NCBI RefSeq assembly: GCF_030272615.1
Contig: NC_081410.1
Span: 143,937,349-144,001,348 of the forward strand
Direction: 5' to 3'
Length of the DNA: 64,000 bases
Source: Cryptomeria japonica
Taxonomy: Eukaryota; Streptophyta; Pinopsida; Cupressales; Cupressaceae
Part shown: positions 10,863 to 21,406 of the stretch, piece after piece
Layout: the number at the start of each line of letters is the position of its first letter
Numbering within the stretch: the stretch's first letter is position 1
Translations under genes and position numbers: made by a program
Notes under the pieces: generated by a model
What the model saw: only the letters and a program-made list of their open reading frames with translations
The model's database searches: none
Told to the model about the DNA's origin: nothing

Positions 10863-13800
10863 TTATTTAAAGACATGATAGATTGAATGAGGTATTTGAA
10901 TATGACATGCTAAATGCTCAACTATAAGTGAGATAAAAAACATGTATAAAATGATAAAAATTGAAGAAGAAAAGTCACAAGAAATCTTAGAAGAGGGATG
11001 CGTGTAATTTATTAGAGCCTTATCCCTAGAGGAAAGGACTTTATGATGAATAGGAGATAAAGATTCATAAGTGGATTTAGAAATTTGAGGGGAGTCATAA
11101 AGAGATTTGTTCATCGCCAAGATTTCCTTATGAGGGGAATGAGAGTTGATAGAAGTAGAAGATGATTTAGTTGAAGTGAGATCATCATCACTACTAAATA
11201 TAGCATTCACATTGAGAGATGGTCTTTTAGATGCTTTAGTGCGTTTGCAGGGATTATAGCCAAGTCCAAAGGCATAATTGTGAAAATTAGTCTCTAGAGG
11301 AACTTTTATCCCTTGTTCATGAGTGCCACAACCATTTCCATGATACCCATGCTTAGCAAAAATGCGAAAACCACGACCATAACGATCAGCCATTTCAGGA
11401 AGAGAAGGTGGTTTTTCATAAGACAAAGAATCAAACTCTTCATAATTAGAGGTGTGAGGAGAAGAAGTTTGAGAAGCGGCCACAAAATTATTGCTCATAG
11501 GTTTAGGTAAGATTGACTGATCTCTAGTTTCTTCCTTCTTTTTAACTTTAAGTTCTCTAGGAGGAACCCTATACTCACCTACAAAGGTGGGATTAAAATC
11601 AAGAGATCCCCAATCGTCTTCCGCGAGAACCTTCTCAGGATCAAAAGCCTTTTCATGTGTAGACTCAAGTCGAGAAGGATCTTCTTCAGGAGCTTCAGAC
11701 TCATCCAAAGAATTTTGATTATTAGAGGGTGATGATTTATCCATAGGTATCTTGTTTAACGAGTCATCACTAGAAGAGGAAGGCTTAGAAGAACTCCCTT
11801 TGGAAGTAGATGTTTGCAAACAAGCCTGAAGTTTAGTATCACCTATCAAGGTATATGTCTTATTGTTATAAATAAATTTAACTTGTCTATGCAATGTAGA
11901 GGGGACAACTTGCATACTATGAATCCAAGGTCTCCCTAATAACAAGTTGTATGTTAGATTTCCCGACATAACATGGATAGGAGTAGGCAAAGTAACAGGT
12001 CCTACTGTGACGGGTAAGGTGATGATACCTAATGAAGACTTAGCCACATTATCAAAGCCTCGAATGGGACGAGAGTCAGGCTCAATAAGGGATGTATCCA
12101 CATTCATCTTATGCAATAGATTAATGCTACACACATTAAGTCCAGAGCCATTATCTACCAGTGTTCGTCTTATAGCAGTGTCATTTATGATAACCACAAT
12201 CATCAAGGGATCATATTGTTGTTGAATTTCACTAGTAGGCAACTCATCTTGGGTAAACACAATTTGAGCCTTAGGATTCATCACAGAGTTAACCAAAGAC
12301 ACTATATTACTAGATGTATTAGGTGGAGGAACATTCAAATCTTTCAAGGCATCTTGTAACATTCCATGATGAACGGAAGAAGTTTGGATCAAATCCCAAA
12401 GGGATATCTTAGCAGGGGTGGCTTTAAGTTGTTCTATGAGATCATAGTCCTTACTAAGCATTTGTGAAATACGAGGCGCTTGAGGAAGAATAGGTTGGGA
12501 AGGAGGAAGCGAAGTGGGGATAACTGGAGGAGGACTAGGTTGCCTATTGTTTCTTGTGTTATAGGTATGGGCAACCGCATGATAACTCTCTCTAGTCAGT
12601 TGCTTAGCATACTCATAAGGGCTCTTAGAAGAATAACCTCCTTGCACAGTAATAATAGGTTTCTTAGGAGTGCAAAAAGAATCATTAGCATAACCACCTT
12701 GAACCACTAAGATAGGCTTATTTAAAGGTTGAGAATTTTGAGAAGGACAAGCACCTTGGACAGTGAAGCGAGGTTTGTTAGGTGTCTCATTCACATGTAT
12801 CAAATTGATTGAGGATGGTTTAGAGAAATGAACAAAAGTGTTGGAAGAATTATTGATAGTCTTCTCTTGCACTAAAATCTTATCACGGATCAAATCAATT
12901 TTAGGAGAGAGACAAGGGATAGGCATTGATGTTCTAGTAGGAAGAGTAATACTAGGAAAGGTCATATCATCCTTTATCATCACAGGATCTACATGGGGAA
13001 TAAACTCTCTAGGAAAAGGATCAACACTACTCTCTAAAGTCTCACTTTTGAGAGGGAGATCTTTGAAAGAAATGTTAACCATCTTGCTTTGAACTAGGGT
13101 TTCCTTATGAGTAGAACCAAGTTGAGGAGAGGGAGATGCTTTATTTTTAGAGGGAGAATAATTGAGATTCAAGGAAGGGGAGAAACTATCAAGGGAGTTT
13201 CCAATCTTGATTTCATCCCCTTTGGCTAGGGGTAGAGAATAATCTATACCTTCTTCTAATGGTTCATCCCAAATAGTGAGGTTGTTGAAAGGAATGTTTA
13301 AAGTATTGTCAATTTCGGGAGAGGAGATAACATTGTTTATTAATTCCTCATCCTCAGGAGGGAAAGCATCAATAGATGTGTTAAACTCATCCTCTTTCCT
13401 CAAAATATGTTCAATATGATCTTTAGGGGAGAGAGAATTAAGGAAAGTGCTTATTATTTCATCTTCTTTCTCTAAGGGATGCTTATGGGTAAGACAAACT
13501 TTAGGAGAAGGGTAAGCATTTATCATTAATTCATCATCTCTAGTGGAAATTTTGTTGGAAAAGGAAAGGCCATCACTAGGAAATGTAGGGATAATGTCAT
13601 CTTCTTGCACACAAGGATCCTCATGAAGGGAGCATTTTTTAGGAGACACAAAGGCATCAAGGGCATCATCCCACAAAGCATGATCATATCTATTAAAAGG
13701 TTTATCTCTTGATTCAAAAGGAGATATCTCCTCATAGAGGGGATTATTGAAAACAACCATGTTACTAGATTCAATGGAAGAGTTGGTAGGAATGTACCCT

Positions 13801-13976
13801 TGAGAGGAACCATTTGACTTATCTTTCTCATCACATCTAAATGGCATAGTAACAAGGTTTATGAGTTTTTGGTAAAATGAAGGTTTGGTATATTTAGGTT
13901 TCAAAAATTCATCTAAAGCTTCATCTAACTCATAATCATCACAAATATGATCATCTTGCAAATAAAAATCTAACAT
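10863..13976 (-). CDS. Element A gag/protease-type polyprotein, 1037 aa, no RT or integrase
   Basis: One long uninterrupted frame. Residues about 100-330 are acidic and contain loose repeats of the form E-D/E-D-I-I-x-T-F. Residues about 400-455 hold three VQG(G/A)-type repeats (FTVQGACPS, LVVQGGYAN, ITVQGGYSS). A retropepsin-like domain at about 590-690 has LVDNGSGLNVC, where D-N-G replaces the common D-T/S-G, and ends with LLGRPWI. This form is usual in Tat-type Gypsy proteases. A G-patch-like segment lies at about 866-897 (KHGYHGNGCGTHEQGI). Near the C-terminus, SIFIILYMFFISLI is a membrane-like stretch. RT, RNase H and integrase are absent, so the protein could package or process but not copy itself. 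The ATG at 13976 is the first of the frame, about 135 bases after the PBS. Being open over 3.1 kb, it is the only large intact gene in the window. Confidence 0.85.
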   Translation of the reverse strand: MLDFYLQDDHICDDYELDEALDEFLKPKYTKPSFYQKLINLVTMPFRCDEKDKSNGSSQGYIPTNSSIESSNMVVFNNPLYEEISPFESRDKPFNRYDHALWDDALDAFVSPKKCSLHEDPCVQEDDIIPTFPSDGLSFSNKISTRDDELMINAYPSPKVCLTHKHPLEKEDEIISTFLNSLSPKDHIEHILRKEDEFNTSIDAFPPEDEELINNVISSPEIDNTLNIPFNNLTIWDEPLEEGIDYSLPLAKGDEIKIGNSLDSFSPSLNLNYSPSKNKASPSPQLGSTHKETLVQSKMVNISFKDLPLKSETLESSVDPFPREFIPHVDPVMIKDDMTFPSITLPTRTSMPIPCLSPKIDLIRDKILVQEKTINNSSNTFVHFSKPSSINLIHVNETPNKPRFTVQGACPSQNSQPLNKPILVVQGGYANDSFCTPKKPIITVQGGYSSKSPYEYAKQLTRESYHAVAHTYNTRNNRQPSPPPVIPTSLPPSQPILPQAPRISQMLSKDYDLIEQLKATPAKISLWDLIQTSSVHHGMLQDALKDLNVPPPNTSSNIVSLVNSVMNPKAQIVFTQDELPTSEIQQQYDPLMIVVIINDTAIRRTLVDNGSGLNVCSINLLHKMNVDTSLIEPDSRPIRGFDNVAKSSLGIITLPVTVGPVTLPTPIHVMSGNLTYNLLLGRPWIHSMQVVPSTLHRQVKFIYNNKTYTLIGDTKLQACLQTSTSKGSSSKPSSSSDDSLNKIPMDKSSPSNNQNSLDESEAPEEDPSRLESTHEKAFDPEKVLAEDDWGSLDFNPTFVGEYRVPPRELKVKKKEETRDQSILPKPMSNNFVAASQTSSPHTSNYEEFDSLSYEKPPSLPEMADRYGRGFRIFAKHGYHGNGCGTHEQGIKVPLETNFHNYAFGLGYNPCKRTKASKRPSLNVNAIFSSDDDLTSTKSSSTSINSHSPHKEILAMNKSLYDSPQISKSTYESLSPIHHKVLSSRDKALINYTHPSSKISCDFSSSIFIILYMFFISLIVEHLACHIQIPHSIYHVFK

Positions 13977-14111
13977 TTTGAAATTGCATAAAATTTAAAC
14001 ACACAATGCAAAGAAACACACTTTTTTTTTTCTTTTTAATGAAAATGAAATGAAAACACACCAAATCTAGATCTAGATCTAACAAATGCAATGCAAGAGG
14101 AAGCAATGATA

Positions 14112-14131
14112 GATTCACGTCGGGTTCACCA
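14112..14131 (-). other. Primer binding site of element A (tRNA-Trp)
   Basis: Three bases after the 5' LTR, the minus strand reads TGGTGAACCCGACGTG.... Its complement on the plus strand is 20 bases (gattcacgtc then gggttcacca) that match the 3' end, including CCA, of plant nuclear tRNA-Trp as I recall it. The match to the tRNA is from memory and not from a search. Confidence 0.75.
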
Positions 14132-14134
14132 AAA

Positions 14135-15806
14135 TGTGTAGGGGAAAAAGTAAGACTAGGTTAACATGCCCTAATCCTACCTTTTGACACACATTACAGA
14201 ATACGAAAGAGCCTAGAGATATCGCACAATTGGCTACTTCTTTTTGTGAAAGAGAGAACCATGGGATATCTATTAGGATTTCTATTCCCTTGTTGAAATT
14301 GAAAGATAAAATGATGCAAGTTCAAGTCCTAATCCCAAAATGCAAATATGAACTAATAACAAGATTGCAGAATTGAGATTAAACAATGAACAGCTGTAAA
14401 TACAAGGATGAAATAAGAATGCAGGTGCGTACCCGGAGTTAAAATTTGACTGAAAATGTTCGGGATGGGGGCGCGGGCGCCACTGTCCTGATTCTGCCCC
14501 TGAAACTGCTCCGAAAACTGCTGTTTTTGCACTTTGGAAAAGTTGTCAAAAATGCTGAAAATGCTGTCTGTCAGGAGGACCAGGGCACCCAGCGCCTCTG
14601 TCCCAGGGACCAGGGCGCCCAGCGCCCCTGTCCTGGCAGGACCAAGGTGCCCCACGCCCCTGTCCTGGTCTTTTGCTCTGAGATTTGGTGGGAAGGTTGG
14701 TCTCAGTCTGCTTCTCCCGGATCTGCAACCTGCGGCGTCGTCCGAGTCCCGAAACCTACACTTATATCTGAAAAGGTGTTTGGGAGGCCATATAGGGTTT
14801 TGCCTTAGTCAAACCCCCACTTCGATGATTTCCACCTCCACGAATAGCCAAGTTGTATTGTAAAATGTATTGTGTGTGCAGACCTAGTGTGTGTGCAAGG
14901 TCCTTAAATGCAAGAAAGCAAACTAGAGCAACCTAGAAAGTAAACCCTAATTGCTTGTAAATGATAATGTAAATGCTCTAAATCAAGATGCAAAGTGATC
15001 TAAAGCATGAATAAAGGATATATTGAAGCTTATGCAAAGACATGAAAACAACATGAAATCATACCCAACCCTCAAGGGAGGAGTACAAGCCAATCTTCAG
15101 TCGGTAATCTCCTATTGCTCTTCAATGTCTTCCAAGCCCTAAATGAATGAATGAAATTGATGAATGCTTGATGGATGGATGTTGATTGTTGTTGAAGTCT
15201 TCAAAGATCTGCTCTTTCGTTGCATATGAGGTCCTAAAAATCAAAAATCGGATCCTTTCAAATGAAGAAAGAGAGCTCTTATATATGAAACCCTAGGTCT
15301 TAATTTCAACTTTTGGCCGACCTAGAAATTGAATATCCCGCCAATTTCTTGGGGTTAAGCTTTATTTTATGATTGGATCGTGCTCCTAAAATTTCAGGAA
15401 AAATGTCCGGGACCATGTTGCACTCCAGGCGCCATGGTCCTGACAACTTTTCAGCAAATTTTCAGGGCCGTCAGATATGATGATTTTAGAGAGAATCCCG
15501 AAGTTATAGGTGATTTCGAGATGTTTTGACCCCCGAAATCAAGCTCCCAAGTTCAAAATAGGACCTAATTAGGGTTTTTGATTAAATGATGTATAGGAGG
15601 AATAAAATGAAAAGGGCACACTTTAATGAAAGGGCCCAACTTTATGATATGGGAGATGATAAAATAGAACCTTAGACCTAATTAATTTGATTAATTAAGT
15701 GCTAAAGGGGAAATGCAATGCAAAATGCAAAATGCGCCAAGGCGGGTGCTAAACTAGGTGTGAAATTGTACCACCCTAGCGAGTGCGTACAATTTACGAC
15801 GCTACA
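14135..15806 (-). repeat. 5' LTR of element A (1672 bp)
   Basis: It is the near-identical partner of 8105-9795, ending CCTACACA beside the PBS on the minus strand and starting TGTAGCGTCG next to the right TSD. Confidence 0.95.
15278..15285 (-). promoter_or_regulatory. TATA box in element A 5' LTR
   Basis: The minus-strand TATATAAG, followed by agctc, lies about 520 bp into the LTR. Similar TATA words occur on the same strand in the LTRs of B (39887-39894) and G (29815-29822), which supports a conserved core promoter. Confidence 0.55.
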
Positions 15807-15811
15807 TATAG
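15807..15811. repeat. Right TSD of element A (tatag)
   Basis: Perfect copy of 8100-8104. Confidence 0.9.
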
Positions 15812-16453
15812 CTAAATATTAAACAACTCAGAGGTTGTCTCTCTCTCATATCAATGCATCTCGCTCTTACACCCAAGCCTCTTGCTTCTAGTGGAATAGA
15901 GCCCGATCATCCCTCCTGCACTACTACTCCATAGCTAGTGCATCCTATAAGCTCTGGATCTGCACCCTCATCACTTGCATATCCTCACCCTATGTAACAT
16001 CTTGACATGAAAGCAGATCCTCCAACTCAGGCATATTAGTATCATCAGTGCTCTTCTCAATGCCCTCCGAGCTAGATGATTTCGATGAGGAAAAATTGTC
16101 ATCACCCATCAACTCGATATCTCCATCAATGTCTACATTTGAATCCCCTCCCTCTCCTTCCTCTCCCTCACTTGTTGTAGATATGGGTACCAATCCTCCA
16201 CCACCATCCCCTCCTCTCTACCATCTAGGTTACCTACCCATCTATGGTGTGATAGGCACTCCATGATCAACCAATTGAACAGGTCAATGTGTTTCCCACC
16301 ATGCGTCATACTATGACATAGTACCCAAATTTTCTACCTTGATACCCCAACCCCATTACATAGGTCTCAAATAATCGAACTCTGCAAATGCTACATGAGC
16401 TCAATACAAGCTCCCCAATCTAACACCTCTTGAGAAAATCACACAAAATATGC
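15812..16453 (-). pseudogene. Plant mobile domain pseudogene, middle piece (2 of 3)
   Basis: This stretch lies between elements A and D and was joined to 37980 before D inserted (TSD tatgc). In minus-strand frames the right part continues the PMD core of the next piece, including EFDYLRPM and AWWETH with intervening stops. The left part is an acidic, serine-rich frame (15990-16193) with runs of D, E and S, which would be a low-complexity C-terminal tail. The same strand as piece 1 and the exact junctions support one original gene. Confidence 0.55.
16449..16453. repeat. Left TSD of element D (tatgc)
   Basis: The word tatgc directly before the LTR is repeated at 37975-37979. Confidence 0.9.
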
Positions 16454-17718
16454 TAATGAGTTGAGACATTGTCATATTTCTATCCTCAGAACTCTTGAGC
16501 TTTTGTCATATTTTGATTTGCATAGTAGTAAGTGATGTATTGTAAGTTTACTATATGTATTCCATATGTTAACCTGAACCTATTAAATCATGTTTTATCT
16601 TTACCAGTTTATTCCTGCAGCCATGTGATTTATTCCTGTTACCATGCAGATTGTTTAGGGCAATATCATATATGAAATTAATAGATGACCTAATTAAATA
16701 AAATACGTATGTATGTTCTTGTATGTTATTTCTTTTGTAGTGCAAGGAATAAATGATGCTACGGTGGATGTTCGCCTATCACGCCAAGTTAAAGGAAAGA
16801 ATACTCAAGAAGATGACTAAAGATCGAACATCAGAAAAGCTGAGAAGCGCAAGGAACGGCATAAGAGGAGCAATCAAGCGATAATATCAATGTCTAACTT
16901 AGGTGGACATTGAAGTTGTAAATACCACCACAGTATGTTATAACTGCGATTCCGTTTAGATCAAAATTTCCTTTAGCATAACTCCAGCTATCTCCTTTCT
17001 CGATCAATTATCCACCTCTTCTTTTCAGCGTGATTTGTGTTGTCTGTGGTAGTTGATTTCTTTTTAATAATAAGCTCTTTATCTTCTCAAGGGTTGGATA
17101 GATAGATATAAAGAGAAGAAAAATAGAGCAGAGGATTTTCATAAGTAGTTTTGAGTTTCTTTCCATATTGCATCATGTAATGACTTCCAAAGAATGATGA
17201 ATAAAAATATGTTATTCTAAGCTTTTAAGGCTGTTTTTGGGAAGCCTGGTATCACTCATCCAAGGGGGCCCACTTGTTCAGTGTTCCTATGCATTTGTTA
17301 AAATTAGATTTCTTTCCTTAGCTTCAATAGACGTTCTTGCATTGACTGTTCCTGCAGCCACTGGAAACAGATCCACTGATTGTTCCTGCAGCCAAACCAA
17401 AATAGAGTAATTCCTGTTTATCAACATTTAATTTATCCAGTATTGCTTTTATGAATTTATGCAGAAGTTTTTTTGTAGTCTTTCTATAGTTTCAATTCTT
17501 GCTTATCTTTTCTGCATAATGTTAGTTGCTGCAGTAATGCAGAATAGATGTCGCAAGAACTTAGTGCATATATAGTGCAGACCCATTTCAAGTATTGCAT
17601 CCCTGGGTTGACAATCAAATGAACACTAGCTATGGAAATAGTGACTTTACCAAATGAATGTCCAAACTTTGGGTTGAGACTTCAACTAGAGTTACTATTC
17701 TTATAGTTGGGTTGAACA
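16454..17718 (+). repeat. 5' LTR of element D (1265 bp)
   Basis: Starts TAATGAGTTGAG, where the 3' LTR has TGATGAGTTGAG, so the terminal TG has mutated to TA. It ends GTTGAACA. It is about 95% identical to 36710-37974 by eye, so D is older than A or E. Confidence 0.93.
17107..17113 (+). promoter_or_regulatory. TATA box candidate in element D LTR
   Basis: The sequence tataaag follows gatagatagata and is conserved in the 3' LTR at 37363-37369. The position about 650 bp into the LTR suits a core promoter. Confidence 0.4.
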
Positions 17719-17722
17719 TTTT

Positions 17723-17740
17723 TGGTGCCATTGTCAGGGA
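17723..17740 (+). other. Primer binding site of element D (tRNA-Asp type)
   Basis: The sequence tggtgccattgtcaggga begins four bases after the LTR. It is a C-to-T decayed form of the tggcgcc... PBS well known in Athila elements and attributed to tRNA-Asp. Confidence 0.75.
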
Positions 17741-17838
17741 TAGTGTCAAACTAAGAACCTGTCACGGTTATTGTCTTTTCAATTTTCAGTTAATTATTTT
17801 TTTTTGGCATACCTTCAAAAAAAATTTCATGAATCCGC

Positions 17839-19590
17839 ATGCATAGGCGAAGAAGAGATGTTCTAGGTAGATTTATGCCCAGTCATCCTAATCATGCAGA
17901 AAACAATTCCTTAGATATAAATCCTTTTGCTGAACTTTATCAAACCCCAGAGAATTTGAACCATCCTAAATCTGAATTCCTAGAAGGTAGTCTTCAGTTC
18001 CTCTTTGGACCTCAAGAAGAAGAATTTCATATAGTAACTACCTCCACAAGTCCAATGCAAGGAAACCCACCTCCTAGTGGAAATAATCCACCACCACCAC
18101 CTGACCCAACGTTTGAGTTCCCCATATCTGATCAACATGATAATGTTAATCTCAAGAACATTCCAGCTTCTTCCCTCCCTAAATTCTATGGATTGGTGAC
18201 AGAGGATCCAAACACGTTTCCGTTTGAGTTTGATTTTCTCTATAGGAGTTTTGACTATACTACAGATGCCCACAGGCTCAAAATATTTCCTGCCACCTTG
18301 AAGGAATCCTCTTTAAGATGGTTTATGACCCTGGGTAGTAGCACAATCAATACATGGGATGAGATGAAATGACTTTTTCTAGCAAAATACAAAGATTTTT
18401 GTAGAGGCACTGATCGTCATGGGGATGATATCTTTAGAATGACATAGAAAGAAGATGAGAGTCTTGAAGATTATCTATAGAGGTTTTTGTTTAGTGTCAA
18501 AAACTCCAAGCATGGTACTCTAAATGAATATTCTCTCAAGTTGATATTTTTGAGGGGAATCAGTGATGAATGCACTAATTCTTTGGATCTTATGGGAGGG
18601 GAGGTGACATTACACAATCCACGTGGGCTGAAATAGGACAAATTTGTTAGAAGTATTCAAGATCTACTTCTAAAAAGAACAGTTGTTTCAAGCCAGGAAC
18701 ATCTTCATCAACATCTAGTACTGGAGTTTCTAGAATGGAACTTAGCCATTTATTGAAGGACTTTAATGAGGAAATTATAAATAATATGGCTACTCAATTG
18801 GATACACTTTCAGCTAAGAAGAAGCATGAAGAAGCTAATGCATTTCTTACATAATTTTGCCCTCATTGTAGAAAGCGAATGAAGGATTACAGATGTAAAA
18901 TGGTTGCAAATGTTGAGGTTCCTGACTTCAAACCAATACAAGGTGAGGATGAGCAACTCTTCTATGTTGCTCAAAGAAGGCCAAATTTCCAAAGACAAGG
19001 TATGCCTCCGGATCCACTTTCTTTTTTTGGTTATAGTGGAAATTCTTATGTACCAAATAACCAATGGCAATCACCATATGCTCAAAATTTTGGTAATTAT
19101 CAAAACTGGTATGGTTCTCAAGGCCAAGGGCAACATTTTGCTAATCAAATGCCATAGTGGTAGTAGCCACAAGGGAATGGGTATCCACCTCAGGGCCAAG
19201 GAAGTCAGTTTCAAGGGAATTGGCAACCCACTCCTCAATGGAGGGGGAGTTAGCCATGGACTTCCCAATCTTCTGGTTATCAACAACCTATTTAGTAGCC
19301 ACAACTGCCTACAATAATGCCTCCCCCTGTAGCCACTATTGTCCCACCTAAACCAACGCAATTGCCCACTCAACCAATTCCAAATCCTAATATTAAATCT
19401 CAGCAACAACAACAAGCTTATTCAACTGATCTTAATTAATACCCAACCTATTCTCTATCCCTAAGTGATATTCACCTCCGATCTGGGATAACTCTACCTA
19501 ATCCATCTCCTCTAGTCATCACTGAGGTACAAGAAGAACAAGAAATCTCTAATCCAACAGATATAATACCTCAGAAGCAGATATTACCGT
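17839..19590 (+). pseudogene. Element D gag (Athila-type)
   Basis: Gag begins at an ATG about 100 bases after the PBS and reads on as a disrupted frame. Residues about 90-177 hold the capsid-type domain (LPKFYGLVTEDPNTF, LRWFMTLGSSTINTWDEM). A stop (TGA) follows and the domain continues in the same frame, with further stops, to a frame shift before 18879. A FCPHCRKRMKDYRC segment near 18857-18898 is cysteine-rich but not a standard CCHC knuckle, as is usual for Athila. The tail is rich in P, Q, G and N. Three TAG codons near 19156-19171 and others in Q-rich parts look like decayed CAG. The true end of gag runs into protease with no clear boundary. Confidence 0.88.
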
Positions 19591-19604
19591 CATTTCTCCA
19601 GAGA

Positions 19605-20390
19605 TTGCAAGAAAAGGAAGTTCTCACAGAACAAGAGGAAGGCTTTGATATTATAGATCAACTGAAACATGTTTGTGTTAAAATTCCATTGTTGCAAGCA
19701 ATAAAAGATGTTCCTATATATAGTAAGGCACTGAGAGAAGCATGTTTTAAAAAACTTGGCAGGAAGAAGAAGGATCCGCAAACAGTGCATGTTATGGGCC
19801 ATCTGGAAGATATTATGTTAGGCAAGGTTGAAATTCCAAAATATTTTGATCCAGGTAGTCCTGTTGTAAGTATAGTCATTAAGGGCAGCCAGATAAAAAA
19901 TGTTTTAATTGATTTAGGGGCAGCGATTAATGTTATGACAAGAGAAGTAATGAAACAACTTGAAATCAATAGTCTAAGGCCTACACCCATAGTTCTACAA
20001 CTTGCTGATAGCTCTACAGTGAGACCTAATGGTATGATTGAAGATGTGGTGGTTATTTTGGATTCCTGGGAATACCATGCAAACTTTATGATTCTATCTC
20101 CAAAGGCAACACTGGCAGGATATCTAGTGATTTTGGGAAGACCTTGGCTTGCCACGGCTGATGCATATATTGGATGTAGATCAGTGGATATGACTATTTC
20201 AGATGGGAACTCTACAAAAACATTAGCTTTGTATTCTCCTGCACAACCCCAGTTTGATCAACAACAAGCCGTTTGGCCTATTTTGGGAGAAGAATCTGAG
20301 GGAGTTGACTCTATTAATCACCTTATGATGATTAATCAAGGGCCATTCATGCAATTACATGATGAAGACACAATTATTTATAAATTCTGA
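19605..20390 (+). pseudogene. Element D protease region of gag-pol
   Basis: A 261-codon open stretch in the same frame as the end of gag. The retropepsin-like core shows VSIVIKGSQIKNVLIDLGAAINVM, with the active-site triad as D-L-G, the form seen in Athila elements, and later VILGRPWLATADAYI. It is one segment of an originally longer gag-pol frame: stops lie upstream near 19437 and downstream at 20388. The ATG at 19605 is not a true start. Confidence 0.85.
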
Positions 20391-20398
20391 TAAATGAG

Positions 20399-21361
20399 TT
20401 GATACAAGAACAACAATTGCAAGAGTTGGTACCAAATATTGCAGATTTATACTTTCCTGCAACCACTAATGTATTGCATACTCTATTGCCGCAAGAAGTC
20501 TGTACTTCTCATTTTTCTGATATGTCCCAGATTGATCTTACTACCAAGATAGAAGTTGATTTGAATAAATGTTTGAATATCAATAGAGATCTTTTAGATA
20601 CTCAAAAAGGAGCCCTCGTGGACTTGCTGAAATATCATAAAAATGCTTTTGCATGGGATTACAAGGATATGCATGGAATAGATCCAACAGTTTGCACCCA
20701 CCGTATCTACATAAAAGAAGAATGTTGCCCACTCAGACAACTACAAAGAAGAATCAATCCTACATTAAAATAAATAGTTAAAGAAGAATTGCAGAAGTTG
20801 TTAAAAGTTGGGTTTATCTATCCTATCTCTGATAGACAATGGGTATCACCTTTGGTAGTAGTTCCTAAGAAAGGAGAAAAATGGAGGGTATGTGTTGATT
20901 ATAGAGCCTTGAACTTAGCAACAAGAAAAGATCATTTTCCATTACCATTTGTGGATTAGGTATTGGATTCTTTGGCTGGTAAAATATATTTTTCATTTCT
21001 TGATGGATTCAGTGGTTACAATCAGATTCAGATAGCCCCAGAAGATCAAGAAAAGACAACATTTACTTGTCCTTAGGGCACATATGCATATTTTGTTCTT
21101 CCTTTTGGGTTGTGTAATTCTCCAGCCACTTTTCAAAGGACAGTGATTGGTATCTTTTGTGATATTTCTCAAGACATCATAGAATTCTATATGGATGAAT
21201 TTACAACTTATGGTTCTAAATTTGAACAAGCATTGGGGTACCTAAAAAGAGTTTTGCAGCGATGTGAGGACTATAGTTTGTCATTAAATAGTGAGAAATG
21301 CTTCATCATGATGCAAGAAGGAATAGTCCTTGGTCATCATATCTCTATAAAAGGAATATAG
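20399..21361 (+). pseudogene. Element D reverse transcriptase
   Basis: The frame is broken by stops near 20771, 20957, 21074 and 21359. Clear Gypsy RT blocks are present: WVSPLVVVPKKGEKWRVCVDY, DHFPLPFVD, FLDGFSGYNQI, VLPFGLCNSPATFQR and LGHHIS. The catalytic box reads YMDEFTTYG near 21189-21215 where YMDD is the rule, so the second catalytic aspartate is a glutamate. The upstream 20399-20773 part is the protease-RT linker including FAWDYKDMHGID. It cannot encode a working polymerase. Confidence 0.9.
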
Positions 21362-21406
21362 ATAGACCCACCAAAGATTGAAGTCATTCAGCATATCAAT
21401 GCCTAT

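Larger units (their letters stand above)
8105..15806 (-). mobile_element. Element A: complete non-autonomous Gypsy-type LTR retrotransposon
   Basis: This is a 7.7-kb element on the minus strand. The order along its own transcript is: 5' LTR (15806-14135), PBS to tRNA-Trp (14131-14112), leader, one 1037-codon ORF (13976-10863), about 1 kb of 3' non-coding sequence, PPT (9810-9796), 3' LTR (9795-8105). TSD tatag is perfect. The LTRs differ at about 30 sites plus one 19-bp indel, giving about 98% identity by eye, so it is one of the youngest insertions here. The ORF carries a gag/protease-type protein only. No RT, RNase H or integrase is present, so it must borrow these. Elements B and G belong to the same family. 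It inserted into the PMD pseudogene. Confidence 0.93.

Noticed and set aside
14112-14131. Possible tRNA-Trp gene fragment
   Set aside because: Only the 3' 20 bases with CCA are present. The rest of a tRNA is missing, and CCA is not encoded in plant nuclear tRNA genes. The location just after an LTR marks it as a PBS.
15990-16266. Independent small acidic protein gene
   Set aside because: Low-complexity runs of D, E and S on one strand and P and S on the other. It falls within the PMD pseudogene piece and has no motif.
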